In this document: positions 7,935 through 16,797 of the stretch, in pieces
How positions within the stretch are numbered: the first letter of the stretch is position 1
How the letters are laid out: every line of letters begins with the position of its first letter
NCBI RefSeq assembly: GCF_000829825.1
Contig: NZ_JXSL01000020.1
Location: 477,958-541,957, forward strand
DNA length: 64,000 nt
Source of the DNA: Paramagnetospirillum magnetotacticum MS-1
GTDB lineage: Bacteria > Pseudomonadota > Alphaproteobacteria > Rhodospirillales > Magnetospirillaceae
Reading direction: 5' to 3'
Position numbers and translations under genes: made by a program
Notes under the pieces: model-generated
The model's input: the letters and a program-made list of their open reading frames with translations, nothing else
Told to the model about the DNA's origin: nothing
Databases searched by the model: none

Positions 7935-8668
7935 GCGACGTCAAAACCGTCGTCGTCACCGGCGCGTCGCGCGGCATCGGCCACGCCATCGCCCGGCGCT
8001 TTCTGGCCGAGGGCTGGCGGGTTATCACCTGCGCCAGGGCCGATGTGCCCAAGGAGTGCATGATCGACCGCAATTGGGCCTGCCATATCGTCGCCGATCT
8101 GGCCGAACCCGCCTCGGCTCAGGATTTCGTCGCCAAGGCCAATGCCTGGCTGGGGTCGGAGCCACTGCACGCCCTGGTCAACAATGCCGGTGTCAGTCCC
8201 AAGACCCCTTACAAGGAGCGGTTGGGCGTGCTGAACGGTTCCATCGACGGCTGGAAGGATGTTTTCGAGCTGAACTTCTTCGCGCCGCTGCGCCTGGCCC
8301 GTGGATTTGCCAGCGCCCTGCATCGCGGCAAGGGTGCCATCGTCAACATCACCTCCATCGCTGGACATTATGTCCATCCCTTCGCGGGATCGGCCTATTC
8401 CACCTCCAAGGCGGCGCTGTCGGGTCTGACCCGCGAAATGGCCGCCGAGATGGCGCAACTGGGAGTGAGGGTCAATGCCGTGGCGCCCGGAGAAATCCGC
8501 ACCGAGATGATTTCGGCCGAATATGAGGCCTTGGTGCCGCGCATTCCGCTCGAGCGCATGGGCACCACCGAGGATGTGGCCGGAACCGTATTCCGTCTGT
8601 GCGGACCCGACTTCGCCTATGTGACCGGCACCGAGGTGTTCGTCACCGGCGGCCAGCATCTTTATTGA
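7931..8668 (+). CDS. Short-chain dehydrogenase/reductase
   Basis: 245 residues of the classical SDR family. The nucleotide-binding motif is VTGASRGIG at residues 9-17, the structural NNAG follows at about 79, and the active site has Ser in NITSIAG and Tyr-x3-Lys as YSTSKAAL. The C-terminal VNAVAPGEIRTEM and YVTGTEVFVTGG blocks are normal. Substrate is not predictable; FabG-like 3-oxoacyl reduction is possible but FabG normally sits in a fab cluster. The ATG overlaps the sppA stop. Confidence 0.88.
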   Translation: MSDVKTVVVTGASRGIGHAIARRFLAEGWRVITCARADVPKECMIDRNWACHIVADLAEPASAQDFVAKANAWLGSEPLHALVNNAGVSPKTPYKERLGVLNGSIDGWKDVFELNFFAPLRLARGFASALHRGKGAIVNITSIAGHYVHPFAGSAYSTSKAALSGLTREMAAEMAQLGVRVNAVAPGEIRTEMISAEYEALVPRIPLERMGTTEDVAGTVFRLCGPDFAYVTGTEVFVTGGQHLY

Positions 8669-8674
8669 TGGCGG

Positions 8675-9001
8675 TCAGCGGAAATAGGCGGGTTCCGCCC
8701 CGGTGATCTCGCCCATATGGGCCAGGATATAGCGCATCAACTTGGTGGTGGGGGCGAACTCGCCGCGCACGATGCCGCCTTCAGCCCCTTTGACGGTGAT
8801 GATGGCCTCGACAGTGTCATCCAGGGAGTGAAGATCCGACAGGGTCAGGCGGATGCGGTCCCCGGCCTTGCGGCCTGTTCCCTGGAAGCTGACCCCGGAA
8901 ATGGAGATATTCACCACCGGAAAGACCTTGCCATCGATCAGGACGGCAAGACCGTCACCCATCTTGCGGACATGCTTCCGCCGCTCCTTTGACTGCGCCA
9001 C
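8675..9001 (-). CDS. PilZ domain protein
   Basis: 108 residues. A basic RRKHVRK stretch at residues 7-13 is followed by NISISGVSFQG, the (D/N)xSxxG motif of PilZ domains, and then a beta-barrel pattern (GDRIRLTLSDL ... AIITVKGAEGGIVRGEF). PilZ proteins bind cyclic di-GMP and adjust motility or surface behaviour. The gene is convergent with the short-chain dehydrogenase, with 6 bp between the stops. It could respond to the diguanylate cyclase at 52.3-54 kb, but that is only inference. Confidence 0.82.
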   Translation of the reverse strand: MAQSKERRKHVRKMGDGLAVLIDGKVFPVVNISISGVSFQGTGRKAGDRIRLTLSDLHSLDDTVEAIITVKGAEGGIVRGEFAPTTKLMRYILAHMGEITGAEPAYFR

Positions 9002-9088
9002 CGGGTACCTCCAGACTCTTGGTCAGGAGGACCATATAGCCGAATGGCGTAAACGGCGTTTGCGGCCCATGTAAACGGGTGTCGGGAG

Positions 9089-10306
9089 TTACTGCGCGGC
9101 GCGCGGCGCGTTGGCGAAGGTCTTGCGGACGAAGGCGCCGATCTCTCCAAGGCTGGTATCCTGGCCGATTCCCGCCGCCTTGGCGCGTTCCACATATTTG
9201 GACACGTATTCCAGATTGCCGGGAATGCCGAAGGAACGCTTGAACATTTCCTCACCCATCAGATCGTAGATGACCAGGGTCATCACGGCCAACTGGTCCA
9301 TGCGCAGCCCCAACTCGCCCACCAGCATCTTGGCGGATAGGCCGCCGACCTCGGCCAGCAGGCCGGTGATGCGCACCGTCTGCTCGGCATTGGGCAATTC
9401 CGCCCGGACGGCCGGGTCGAGCAGGGTCATGGTGAAGGCGGCCGAGCGCAGGCGCTTGCCATCGGGGGTCAGAATCTCGGAAATCCGCGCGCGGCGGTCG
9501 GCATTGGCGGCTGGGGCCGCCGTGCCCGCGGCCTTGACCTCGTGTACCGGCGCCGGGACCTGGCCGCCCGAGATGGCGGCAGCGGGCTTGGGCTTGTCCG
9601 CCGCCTTGGCCGCGGCAGGCGGTCCCAGGAAGGCGGGGATGGTTTCGGGCAAGGTGGAAGGCGTGGGCAATTCCGCCGGATTTTCCTTCAGGCGGCGGAT
9701 ATCTTCCGGGACCTTGTAATCGAGAATCCGCTTTCCCAGGCGCTTTACCAGGGCGGGCGACAAGGTTGAATATTCAGGTACGAGAGCAACCTGCCAGTCA
9801 TGGACCAGATGCTCCTGCATGGCGTCATAGAGCACCTCGCCTCGGCTGCGCTTGGCGGGGGTCTTGGCCGGAGACATGGACAACAGCCGCATCAGCTTGC
9901 CCATCAACCCCTTGTTGGACTTGCCAGAGGGGCGCTCGCCGCCTTTGAGCGGGCGGGCATCGCCGTCCAGACGGCTGCGGAAGTGGCGCTTGGCACAGGT
10001 CCGCACCACCATGGCGACAACATCGTCCAGGGATCGGCCGCAGGCCAGCAAGGCGTCGGCCTGTTCCACCGGCACATCATGCTCGTCCACCAGCAATTGG
10101 CGGAAGCGGTCGGGATTGGCGCGAAACGCCTTGAAGCAGGTGTCCAGCAGATCGGGGTCGTCAAGGACGCATTGCAAGACGCCGCGCCGGGGCAGCTTCT
10201 TCAGTTCGGGAACCAATTGCGCCATGACGTCCGCAACCTGACCCTCGAGGGTCAGGTTGATCTGACGGACGATCCGGGCTTGGGCCTCGGATGGTGGGCG
10301 TGGCAT
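9089..10306 (-). CDS. Protein of unknown function, paralogue A
   Basis: 405 residues, no signal peptide or membrane segment. The N-terminal part (to about 115) and C-terminal part (about 280-405) are clearly related to the next gene upstream on this strand (10386-11531). Shared blocks include INLTLEGQVADVMAQLVPEL with INGTLQGPVVDILGQFLPEL, AMVVRTCAKRHFRSRL with AMVVRTAAKRYFRRKL, and LTPDGKRLRSAAFTMTLLDP with LTPDHQRLRAEAFTQTLLDP. The central region is Pro/Ala-rich and variable. I do not recognise a family; a soluble cytoplasmic role is all the sequence supports. Confidence 0.8.
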   Translation of the reverse strand: MPRPPSEAQARIVRQINLTLEGQVADVMAQLVPELKKLPRRGVLQCVLDDPDLLDTCFKAFRANPDRFRQLLVDEHDVPVEQADALLACGRSLDDVVAMVVRTCAKRHFRSRLDGDARPLKGGERPSGKSNKGLMGKLMRLLSMSPAKTPAKRSRGEVLYDAMQEHLVHDWQVALVPEYSTLSPALVKRLGKRILDYKVPEDIRRLKENPAELPTPSTLPETIPAFLGPPAAAKAADKPKPAAAISGGQVPAPVHEVKAAGTAAPAANADRRARISEILTPDGKRLRSAAFTMTLLDPAVRAELPNAEQTVRITGLLAEVGGLSAKMLVGELGLRMDQLAVMTLVIYDLMGEEMFKRSFGIPGNLEYVSKYVERAKAAGIGQDTSLGEIGAFVRKTFANAPRAAQ

Positions 10307-10385
10307 GGTCGCTTCCGATCGAAACTCTACATTCCCGAAAGGTAAGCCGAACGGGCAAAATTCCCAAGTGTCGAGATGTCAGACC

Positions 10386-11531
10386 CTAGTCGCGTCTGGC
10401 GCGGTGCCCAAAGCGGGCAAACACGCCGCGCATGAAAATGGCGCATTCGATAACCTCGGAGGTCGGCCCGATTCCGCGTAGCCTGGCGCGTTCGACAATG
10501 CGTCCCACCAGTTCGGGGTCGGCACGCGGGCCAAACAATCGTCCGAAAACCGTGCTGCCGATGGAATCGTGGGCGACCATCAGCATGACTGCCAGCTGGT
10601 CTTTGCGCAGCCCCAGCCCATCGACCAGGGCGGCGGCTGGCTGACCTCCGACGCCGCGCAGAACGTCGCCGATGCGCACGATTTGGTCCGCATTGGGCAG
10701 AACGGCGCGAACCTCCGGGTCAAGCAGCGTCTGGGTGAAGGCCTCGGCCCGCAGCCGTTGATGATCGGGGGTCAGCACATCGTCCAGTTTGGCGGTGCTG
10801 TGATGCGCCACCGGGGCGACCGGAGCCAGCGGTGCCTTTGCCAAAGGCGCGAAAGGCGACACGAAGGGAACCGCGAAGGTGGTCGGACTGGCCGCCACGG
10901 GCGGCGAGACATCGTCGGAAATGGGTTGGACGGGCGCATCCGGATCAGCGATCAGCCGGGCCAGGGTATCGGCCTCGCGGCAGTCCAGAATCTTGGCGCC
11001 CACCCGGCGAACCAGGGTGGGGTCCATCTCGGAATAGGCTGGGACCAGGGGAACCTGCCATTCGTGCAGGAGATAGGCCTTGATGGCGTCGTAAAGCTCA
11101 TCGGCCGGGCTGCGGGCTGCGGCGTGGGCGCGCGTCTCCACGGCCTCTGCCCGGGTTTCCGTTTCGACGCGGATGGCGGCCGGGGCCAGCTTGCGGCGGA
11201 AATAGCGCTTCGCGGCGGTGCGCACCACCATGGCGATGACCTCGGCCAAGGTACGGCCGCAGGACAGGGGCACATTGTCCTCGGATACCGGGCGGCGGCG
11301 CTCATCCACCAGCACATAGCGGAAGCGGGGACGCTCCTTGCGAAAGATCTGGAAACACCGGGAAAGCAGGTTCAGGTCGTCCAACGTCCGGTCATAGGCC
11401 TGCTCACGCGGCAAAGCCTTCAGTTCCGGCAGGAACTGACCGAGAATATCGACAACCGGGCCCTGAAGCGTCCCGTTGATCCTGAAGACCGCTGTCGCGG
11501 TATCCGTCATGGCGTCAACCCTAACTCCCAT
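10386..11531 (-). CDS. Protein of unknown function, paralogue B
   Basis: 381 residues from the ATG at 11531, chosen because AAGGA lies four bases upstream; in-frame starts at 11543 and 11510 are alternatives. It is the tandem paralogue of 9089-10306, with matching N- and C-terminal domains joined by a different Pro/Ala-rich linker (about residues 195-250). A conserved Cys occurs in SCGRTLAEVIAMVVRT (ACGRSLDDVVAMVVRT in the paralogue). The 79-base gap between the genes suggests a two-gene operon arising from duplication. Function unknown. Confidence 0.8.
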   Translation of the reverse strand: MGVRVDAMTDTATAVFRINGTLQGPVVDILGQFLPELKALPREQAYDRTLDDLNLLSRCFQIFRKERPRFRYVLVDERRRPVSEDNVPLSCGRTLAEVIAMVVRTAAKRYFRRKLAPAAIRVETETRAEAVETRAHAAARSPADELYDAIKAYLLHEWQVPLVPAYSEMDPTLVRRVGAKILDCREADTLARLIADPDAPVQPISDDVSPPVAASPTTFAVPFVSPFAPLAKAPLAPVAPVAHHSTAKLDDVLTPDHQRLRAEAFTQTLLDPEVRAVLPNADQIVRIGDVLRGVGGQPAAALVDGLGLRKDQLAVMLMVAHDSIGSTVFGRLFGPRADPELVGRIVERARLRGIGPTSEVIECAIFMRGVFARFGHRARRD

Positions 11532-11743
11532 CGCGTCCTTCATCCCCGAGCGGGAATTTTAGCATGCGATGATATGCCTATCACCAAAATTGATGCGAGC
11601 CCGACCGCATCATCATCATAATACCCCCAATCGGTATAGGCTAATGTGAAGATGCTCACATAACGACCGGGAAAAAGCATAGGGCTTCCACCCGATCACT
11701 GGATAGGAAGTCCAAGCGCTCCCTCATTCGATCGGATTTATAA

Positions 11744-11767
11744 GCGACTCCCGTTAGGTGGAGTTGC
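11744..11767 (-). terminator. Possible weak hairpin downstream of map
   Basis: An eight-pair stem (one G-U) around an 8-base loop lies just after the map stop codon on the minus strand: GCAACTCC and GGGAGTCGC-type arms. It is followed by TTATAAAT rather than a clean T-run, so termination is uncertain. The rest of the 11.55-11.77 kb gap shows nothing recognisable. Confidence 0.3.
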
Positions 11768-11772
11768 CTAAT

Positions 11773-12576
11773 CTATAGGTATGGAGGGCAGTGGTAACCG
11801 GCGGGAGACAGGGTGAAGATCTCGCATCCGGTGGCGGTGACGCCGATGGAATGTTCGAACTGCGCCGACAGGGATTTATCCTTGGTGACCGCCGTCCAGC
11901 CATCGGCCAGGATCTTGGTTTCATAGCGGCCAGCATTGATCATGGGCTCGATGGTGAAGAACATCCCCTCTGCCAGAACGCCGCCTTCGCCCTTATTGCC
12001 GTAATGCATGACGTTGGGCGGCTCGTGGAAGATGCGTCCAAGGCCATGGCCGCAGAAGTCGCGCACCACGGAAAAGCGGTGCTTCTCGGCGAAGCTTTGG
12101 ATGGCATGGCCGATATCGCCCAGGGTGGCGCCGGGCTTGACCACCTCGATGCCGCGCATCAGCGACTCGTAGGTGACCTCCACCAGTTTACGGGCCTTCA
12201 CGCCGACCTTGCCCACATAGTACATGCGCGAGGAATCACCGTGCCAGCCATCGACGATGGGGGTTACGTCGATATTGACGATATCGCCGTCTTCCAGGCG
12301 TTTTTCACCGGGAATGCCGTGGCAGACCACATGATTGACCGAGGTGCAGATGGATTTGGGAAAGCCCCGGTAATTCATGGGCGCGTTGACGGCGCCGCGC
12401 GTGGTGATGAATTCGGCGCACAGACGATCGATTTCGGCGGTGGTGACTCCGGGAACCACATAGGGTGCAATGAAGTCCAGGGTCTGGGCGGCCAGAAGGC
12501 CAGCCTTGCGCATGGCTTCGAAATCGGCCGGGCCGTGGCGGCGGATGCGGGAGAACTCCCTGTCTTCGTGTTCCAT
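11773..12576 (-). CDS. map: Methionine aminopeptidase, type I
   Basis: 267 residues of the pita-bread M24 fold. The metal ligands are in place: Asp in NIDVTPIVDGWHGDSSRMY (two Asp), His in FCGHGLGRIFHEPP, Glu in FFTIEPMINAG and Glu in QFEHSIGVT. CTSVNHVVCHGIPG is the usual substrate-pocket loop. The enzyme removes the initiator Met from nascent proteins. It follows sfsA (7 bp gap) on the minus strand. Confidence 0.96.
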   Translation of the reverse strand: MEHEDREFSRIRRHGPADFEAMRKAGLLAAQTLDFIAPYVVPGVTTAEIDRLCAEFITTRGAVNAPMNYRGFPKSICTSVNHVVCHGIPGEKRLEDGDIVNIDVTPIVDGWHGDSSRMYYVGKVGVKARKLVEVTYESLMRGIEVVKPGATLGDIGHAIQSFAEKHRFSVVRDFCGHGLGRIFHEPPNVMHYGNKGEGGVLAEGMFFTIEPMINAGRYETKILADGWTAVTKDKSLSAQFEHSIGVTATGCEIFTLSPAGYHCPPYL

Positions 12577-12583
12577 CGGTCGT

Positions 12584-13294
12584 TCAAATCCGCTCAGTCA
12601 AATCCATGAGTAAGGGTGCGCCCAGGTCGATGCCGCCGGGCGTCAGACGGCAGGTATAACAGATAGCCTCGACGCCGTCCCGTGTCGCCTGGGCCAGGGC
12701 GCGGGCATAAACCGGGTCGATATCGGCGGCGGGGCGAAAGCCGCCACAGTCTTCGCGCTGGACCAGATAGAGCATCACGGCGCGCTCGCCCGCTTTGACC
12801 CGATCGGTGAGTTCGGCCAGATGCTTGGTGCCCCGCGTGGTGACCGCGTCGGGAAACTCGGCCCAGCCGCCGCGCTTGAGATGGACGTTCTTGACCTCCA
12901 CCCAGCATTTGGGGCGCGCCGCGGCTTCCAGCAACAGGTCGATGCGGGAATTGACGCCATATTTCACCTCGCGCCGGATGGAGTCATAGCCGGTCAACTC
13001 GGCGATGAGTCCGGCCGCCACGCTTTCGGCCACGATGGCATTGGGGTGCGCGGTGTTGACGCCCACCAGATGGCCATCCACGGTGACCATTTCCCAGTTC
13101 CACTTCAACTTGCGCTCCGGGTTGGAGGCGGGCGACAGCCAGACCTCCATACCGGGTTCCGCGGTGCCCAGCATGGCTCCCGAATTGGCCAGATGGGTGG
13201 TGACCTCGGTGCCGTCCTCCAGCCGTACATCGGCCAGGAAGCGCTTATAGCGCTTGATGAGCGTGGCGCGGATCAGAGGGTCGGGAAAACGCAT
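12584..13294 (-). CDS. sfsA: SfsA-family DNA-binding / sugar fermentation stimulation protein
   Basis: 236 residues, the normal SfsA length. Recognisable blocks are LIKRYKRFLADV, THLANSGAMLGTAEPG, the nuclease-like VNSRIDLLLE and CWVEVKNVHLKRGGWAEFPD, and FRPAADIDPVYARAL. E. coli SfsA was described as a DNA-binding regulator of sugar use, while the fold resembles endonucleases with an (E/D)xK motif (EVKN here). Its ATG overlaps the stop of the upstream methyltransferase (ATGA at 13294), so the two are translationally coupled. Confidence 0.93.
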   Translation of the reverse strand: MRFPDPLIRATLIKRYKRFLADVRLEDGTEVTTHLANSGAMLGTAEPGMEVWLSPASNPERKLKWNWEMVTVDGHLVGVNTAHPNAIVAESVAAGLIAELTGYDSIRREVKYGVNSRIDLLLEAAARPKCWVEVKNVHLKRGGWAEFPDAVTTRGTKHLAELTDRVKAGERAVMLYLVQREDCGGFRPAADIDPVYARALAQATRDGVEAICYTCRLTPGGIDLGAPLLMDLTERI

Positions 13295-14181
13295 CACTGG
13301 GTCTCGGGACTCATGCGGCTGGAAAAGGCGTTGAGACCGGGGATTGCGCAGCCCTGGGGGGCCGGGGCGGGCTGGCAGGGATGGGGCGCCCAGCCGGTCA
13401 TGGTCAGCACCTGGAAGGTGGCGGGCATGCGTCCCTCGGGCCCGGCAAAACGCTCCTGATAAAGGGAGACAGCGTGCAGCAGCGTGGCGCGCCGGGTCAG
13501 GCCCTTGCGCTGCCCGGCCACGGCATTGGTCTCGCCCATGCCGCGCAGATCGGCCATCAGCCGCATGGGATCGGCATAGCTGACCGGCACGCAATCGGCA
13601 TCGGCCACCGGCAGGGCGAACCCGGCCCGCTGGAGCAGGGCGCCCAGATCCTTGACGTCGGCGAAGGGGGCGACCCGTGGGCTTGCGCCTCCTTCCTCGG
13701 CCAGTTCCGCATCATTGAGGCACTGGCGCAGTTCGGCCAGGGTTCCGGCGCCCAGCAAGGCGGCGATGAACAATCCGTCGGGCTTCAAGACTCTGCGGAT
13801 CTGAAGAAGCGTGCCCGGCAGGTCGTTGACCCAGTGCAGCGACAGGCACGACACCGCCAGATCGAAGCTGTGCGCGGCGAAGGGCAGCCATTCCTCGTCG
13901 GCGGCCACGGTGGGGTGGCCGTTGGCCGCCGCCTTGGCCGCGATGGCGGGCGACAGGTCGCACTGCACCAGGGTCTCGATGCCGCCCCGGCCTTTGAGTG
14001 TGTCGGCCAGTTCGCCGGTATGGCAGCCAAGATCCAGCGCCATGGGGAAACGCCGTTTGACGTCGTCCAGGCGGTCGGCCAGGCGCTCGGCCACTTCGCG
14101 CACCAGAAAGTCATGGGCGACGAAATTATCGGCGGCGCGGTCGCGGTGCTTGCGCACCAGGCTACGGTCGAAGATTCTCAT
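13294..14181 (-). CDS. SAM-dependent methyltransferase (BioC/NDUFAF5-like)
   Basis: 295 residues. FDRSLVRKHRDRAA at the N-terminus, the SAM-binding LDLGCHTGELAD, and LAVSCLSLHWVNDLPGTLLQ are typical of the BioC-like group that includes mitochondrial NDUFAF5, an arginine hydroxylase for complex I assembly. Alphaproteobacterial members next to sfsA, map, comF and grxC are usually of this kind; the exact reaction is not shown by sequence. Divergent from comF, with a 46-base gap between start codons. Confidence 0.8.
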   Translation of the reverse strand: MRIFDRSLVRKHRDRAADNFVAHDFLVREVAERLADRLDDVKRRFPMALDLGCHTGELADTLKGRGGIETLVQCDLSPAIAAKAAANGHPTVAADEEWLPFAAHSFDLAVSCLSLHWVNDLPGTLLQIRRVLKPDGLFIAALLGAGTLAELRQCLNDAELAEEGGASPRVAPFADVKDLGALLQRAGFALPVADADCVPVSYADPMRLMADLRGMGETNAVAGQRKGLTRRATLLHAVSLYQERFAGPEGRMPATFQVLTMTGWAPHPCQPAPAPQGCAIPGLNAFSSRMSPETQ

Positions 14182-14227
14182 ATCCGGCTGTATGGCATGT
14201 TCGTGACGTTTCTGGGAGGGGGGGAAG

Positions 14228-14956
14228 ATGCCGGTCAGGATTGCACGTCTGGTGATCGACGCGCTGTTGCCGCCGCTCTGCCTGTCCTGTCAGGCCGAGG
14301 TGGCCGAACCCGGCAGCCTGTGCCCCGCCTGCTGGTCGGGCATGGTCTTTCTGGGCGAACCGTCCTGCGCCTGTTGCGGTTTGCCCTTCGAATTCGATCC
14401 CGGCGACGGAGTGATCTGCGGCGAATGCGCCAGGGTGAAGCCGCGTTATGCGCGGGCCCGGGCGGTGTTCCGCTATGACGATTCCTCCAAGGCGCTGGTC
14501 CTGCGCTTCAAGCATGGCGACCGGCTGGAAGGGGTGGGGGCCTTCGCCCGCTGGATGGCGCGGGCCGGAGGCGTCATCCTGGCCCAGGCCGATCTGCTGG
14601 TGCCGGTGCCCTTGCACCGCTGGCGTCTTTTGTCGCGGCGCTATAATCAGGCCGCCCTGCTGGCCGTGGCCATCGGCAAGTTGACCCAGGTGGCGGTGGA
14701 GCCGGGGATGCTGACCCGGACCCGCCGCACGCCGCCCCAGGGCCATCTCGGCCACGATGCCCGCGCCCGCAACGTGGCCGGTGCCTTCAGGGTCGATGAT
14801 CGTCTGCGCCCCCGTCTGGATGGACGCCGCGTGGTGCTGATCGACGACGTCATGACCAGCGGCGCCACGGTGGGCGAATGTGCCCGCGTGCTGCTCAAGG
14901 CCGGTGCTGTTTGCGTGGACGTTCTTACCCTGGGACGGGTGGTGCGGGAAGGTTAG
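14228..14956 (+). CDS. comF: ComF-family amidophosphoribosyltransferase-like protein
   Basis: 242 residues. The N-terminus carries a four-Cys zinc finger (LCLSCQAE, LCPACW, ACCGLPF, CGECAR) and the C-terminus the PRTase PRPP-binding loop VVLIDDVMTSGATV, with RRYNQAALLA and RTPPQGHLGHDARARN between. ComF proteins act in uptake or processing of transforming DNA in competent bacteria; in alphaproteobacteria the role is unproven. Followed by grxC. Confidence 0.93.
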   Translation: MPVRIARLVIDALLPPLCLSCQAEVAEPGSLCPACWSGMVFLGEPSCACCGLPFEFDPGDGVICGECARVKPRYARARAVFRYDDSSKALVLRFKHGDRLEGVGAFARWMARAGGVILAQADLLVPVPLHRWRLLSRRYNQAALLAVAIGKLTQVAVEPGMLTRTRRTPPQGHLGHDARARNVAGAFRVDDRLRPRLDGRRVVLIDDVMTSGATVGECARVLLKAGAVCVDVLTLGRVVREG

Positions 14957-14997
14957 CTGCGCTATATATGGACACGAATTGAACCTGGAGCCCTCCC

Positions 14998-15261
14998 ATG
15001 GCCGAGATCGAGATCTACACCACCGACGTCTGCCCCTATTGCGTCAAGGCCAAGAAGCTGTTCGCCAAGAAGGGTGTGGACTACACCGAGATCAACGTCT
15101 CGACCGATGACGGCCTGCGCCAGTACATGACCAACCGGGCCGGTGGGCGCCGCTCGGTGCCGCAGATTTTCATCGATGGGGTGCATGTGGGCGGCTGTGA
15201 CGATCTTTACGCGCTCGACAAGGACGGCAAGCTTGATCCCATGCTGGCCGGTGCGCGGTGA
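14998..15261 (+). CDS. grxC: Glutaredoxin 3
   Basis: 87 residues with the dithiol active site Cys12-Pro-Tyr-Cys15 and the glutathione-binding GGRRSVPQIFIDG and GGCDDLYALD segments. It reduces disulfides and glutathionylated proteins using glutathione. GGAG precedes the ATG. Its TGA overlaps the GTG start of the following amidase gene, an arrangement common in Rhodospirillales. Confidence 0.96.
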   Translation: MAEIEIYTTDVCPYCVKAKKLFAKKGVDYTEINVSTDDGLRQYMTNRAGGRRSVPQIFIDGVHVGGCDDLYALDKDGKLDPMLAGAR

Positions 15262-16085
15262 GGGCGTTCAAGGCGGCCTGCCTGCAGGTCAACGCCTCCA
15301 ATGACCTGATGGCCAATTGCGAGGCCGCCGCCGCCTTTGCCGTGGAGGCCCGCGCCGCCGGTGCCGACCTGATCCTGATGCCCGAGAACGTGGCCATGAT
15401 GGAATGGGGACGCTCCAATATCGTGCTGAAGGCCCAGCCGGAAGACGAGCATCAGGCGCTGAAATTCTTCCGCGATCTGGCGCGCGAGATCGGTGCCTGG
15501 CTGCATATCGGCAGCCTGCATGTGCTGCTCGAAGGCGGCATGGTCGCCAACCGCACCTATGTGCTGCGTCCCGATGGCGAGATCGCGGCCCGCTATTCCA
15601 AGATCCATATGTTCGACGTGGATCTGGGCCTGGGTGAGGTCTACAAGGAATCCGCCACCTTCCAGCCCGGCGACGACGCGGTTTGCGTCGATCTGCCTTG
15701 GGGGCGGTTGGGGCTGTCCATCTGCTACGATCTGCGCTTTCCCCACCTCTACCGGGCGTTGGCCCATGCGGGTTCGTCCTTCATGGCGGTTCCTGCTGCT
15801 TTTACGCGGACCACCGGCAAGGCCCATTGGCACGTTCTCCTGCGCGCTCGCGCCATCGAAACCGGCTGTTACGTCTTCGCCCCCGCCCAGTGCGGCGAGC
15901 ATGTCAACGAGCGCCAGACCTATGGCCACGCCCTGATCGTCAGCCCCTGGGGCGAGGTGCTGGCCGACGCTCTGGAACGGCCCGGCTGGGTGATGGCCGA
16001 TATCGACCCGGAAAAGGTCAAGGACGCGCGGCGCAAGATCCCCTGCCTCGACCACGACCGGCCGTTCGGGGTGCCCAAGCGCTAG
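15258..16085 (+). CDS. Carbon-nitrogen hydrolase (Nit1 / deaminated glutathione amidase type)
   Basis: 275 residues beginning at GTG 15258, which overlaps the grxC stop. The nitrilase-superfamily triad is visible: Glu in LMPENVAMMEWG, Lys in RYSKIHMFDVDL and Cys in LSICYDLRFPHLYRA. RTGKAHWHVLLRARAIETGCYV-type residues follow. Nit1 homologues hydrolyse deaminated glutathione, a repair function consistent with coupling to grxC. That substrate is inferred from family and context. Confidence 0.9.
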   Translation: MRAFKAACLQVNASNDLMANCEAAAAFAVEARAAGADLILMPENVAMMEWGRSNIVLKAQPEDEHQALKFFRDLAREIGAWLHIGSLHVLLEGGMVANRTYVLRPDGEIAARYSKIHMFDVDLGLGEVYKESATFQPGDDAVCVDLPWGRLGLSICYDLRFPHLYRALAHAGSSFMAVPAAFTRTTGKAHWHVLLRARAIETGCYVFAPAQCGEHVNERQTYGHALIVSPWGEVLADALERPGWVMADIDPEKVKDARRKIPCLDHDRPFGVPKR

Positions 16086-16104
16086 GCGCCTTTTTCAACG
16101 AGAA

Positions 16105-16203
16105 TTTTCACCACGAAGGCGCGAAGGCACGAAGGAGGGAGACGGTGTTTTCTCCTTGCCTTCGTGTTCCTTCCCCATCTTCGAGCCTTCGTGGTTGATT
16201 TTC
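16105..16203. repeat. Dispersed CACGAAGG imperfect palindrome (copy 1)
   Basis: The region starts TTTTCACCACGAAGGCGCGA and ends with CTTCGAGCCTTCGTGGTTGA, so its arms are long imperfect inverted repeats built of CGAAGG units. It separates the convergent amidase and methyltransferase genes and overlaps the last bases of the latter. A second copy in opposite orientation lies at 41391-41482. Confidence 0.75.
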
Positions 16204-16732
16204 AGGTCAGCGCGGCAAGATCTGTCCCATTGACCGCGCATATCCGCTGTACCACCTTGGCACGACCCATTGCGCCGTCTTCATAGGCCACCACCGTGAG
16301 CCCCTGGGTCAGTTCCAGCAGTTCGCCACGCTTCAAAAGGTGGTCGGGATTGGCCGGGCGGCCGAATTTCTCGTTGCCTAGCGCGAAGGTTTCGTAAAGC
16401 AGCACGCCGCCGGGATTCAACGAGCCGAGAATGGCGGGGAACAGCGGCCGCCACAGGTAATTGGTCACCACCACGGCGTCGAAATGGCGGCCCGCCAGCG
16501 GCCAGGCAGAGCCGTCCTCCAGATCGGCGGCGATCAACTCCGCCCCCTCGGCCAATTGGGCCTGGGCCACGTCGCGGTCCAGCGCGGTGACTTTGTGGCC
16601 GCGATCCAGGAATAGCCGCGAATGCCGCCCGCCGCCACAGGCCAAATCCAGAACCGTGCCGCCCTTCGGCACCAGGGGGGCGAAGCGGGTGATCCAGGCG
16701 GATGGGGCAATGCGGAAGGGGTCGGTTCCCAT
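16202..16732 (-). CDS. Class I SAM-dependent methyltransferase (TehB-like)
   Basis: 176 residues. The SAM-binding motif VLDLACGGGRHSRLFLDRGH at about 28-47 is followed by VTALDRDVAQAQL and AVVVTNYLWRPLFPAI, a pattern seen in small TehB/UbiG-like methyltransferases. Substrate unknown. The last codons lie at the edge of the CACGAAGG repeat, so its C-terminus may have been altered by the repeat. Divergent from the DUF1178 gene across 65 bases. Confidence 0.85.
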   Translation of the reverse strand: MGTDPFRIAPSAWITRFAPLVPKGGTVLDLACGGGRHSRLFLDRGHKVTALDRDVAQAQLAEGAELIAADLEDGSAWPLAGRHFDAVVVTNYLWRPLFPAILGSLNPGGVLLYETFALGNEKFGRPANPDHLLKRGELLELTQGLTVVAYEDGAMGRAKVVQRICAVNGTDLAALT

Positions 16733-16797
16733 GGCTTTCTCTGTACGGTGAAACCCGTATCTGCTAGGAAGAATACGGATAAGGGAATTCAGCGGCC

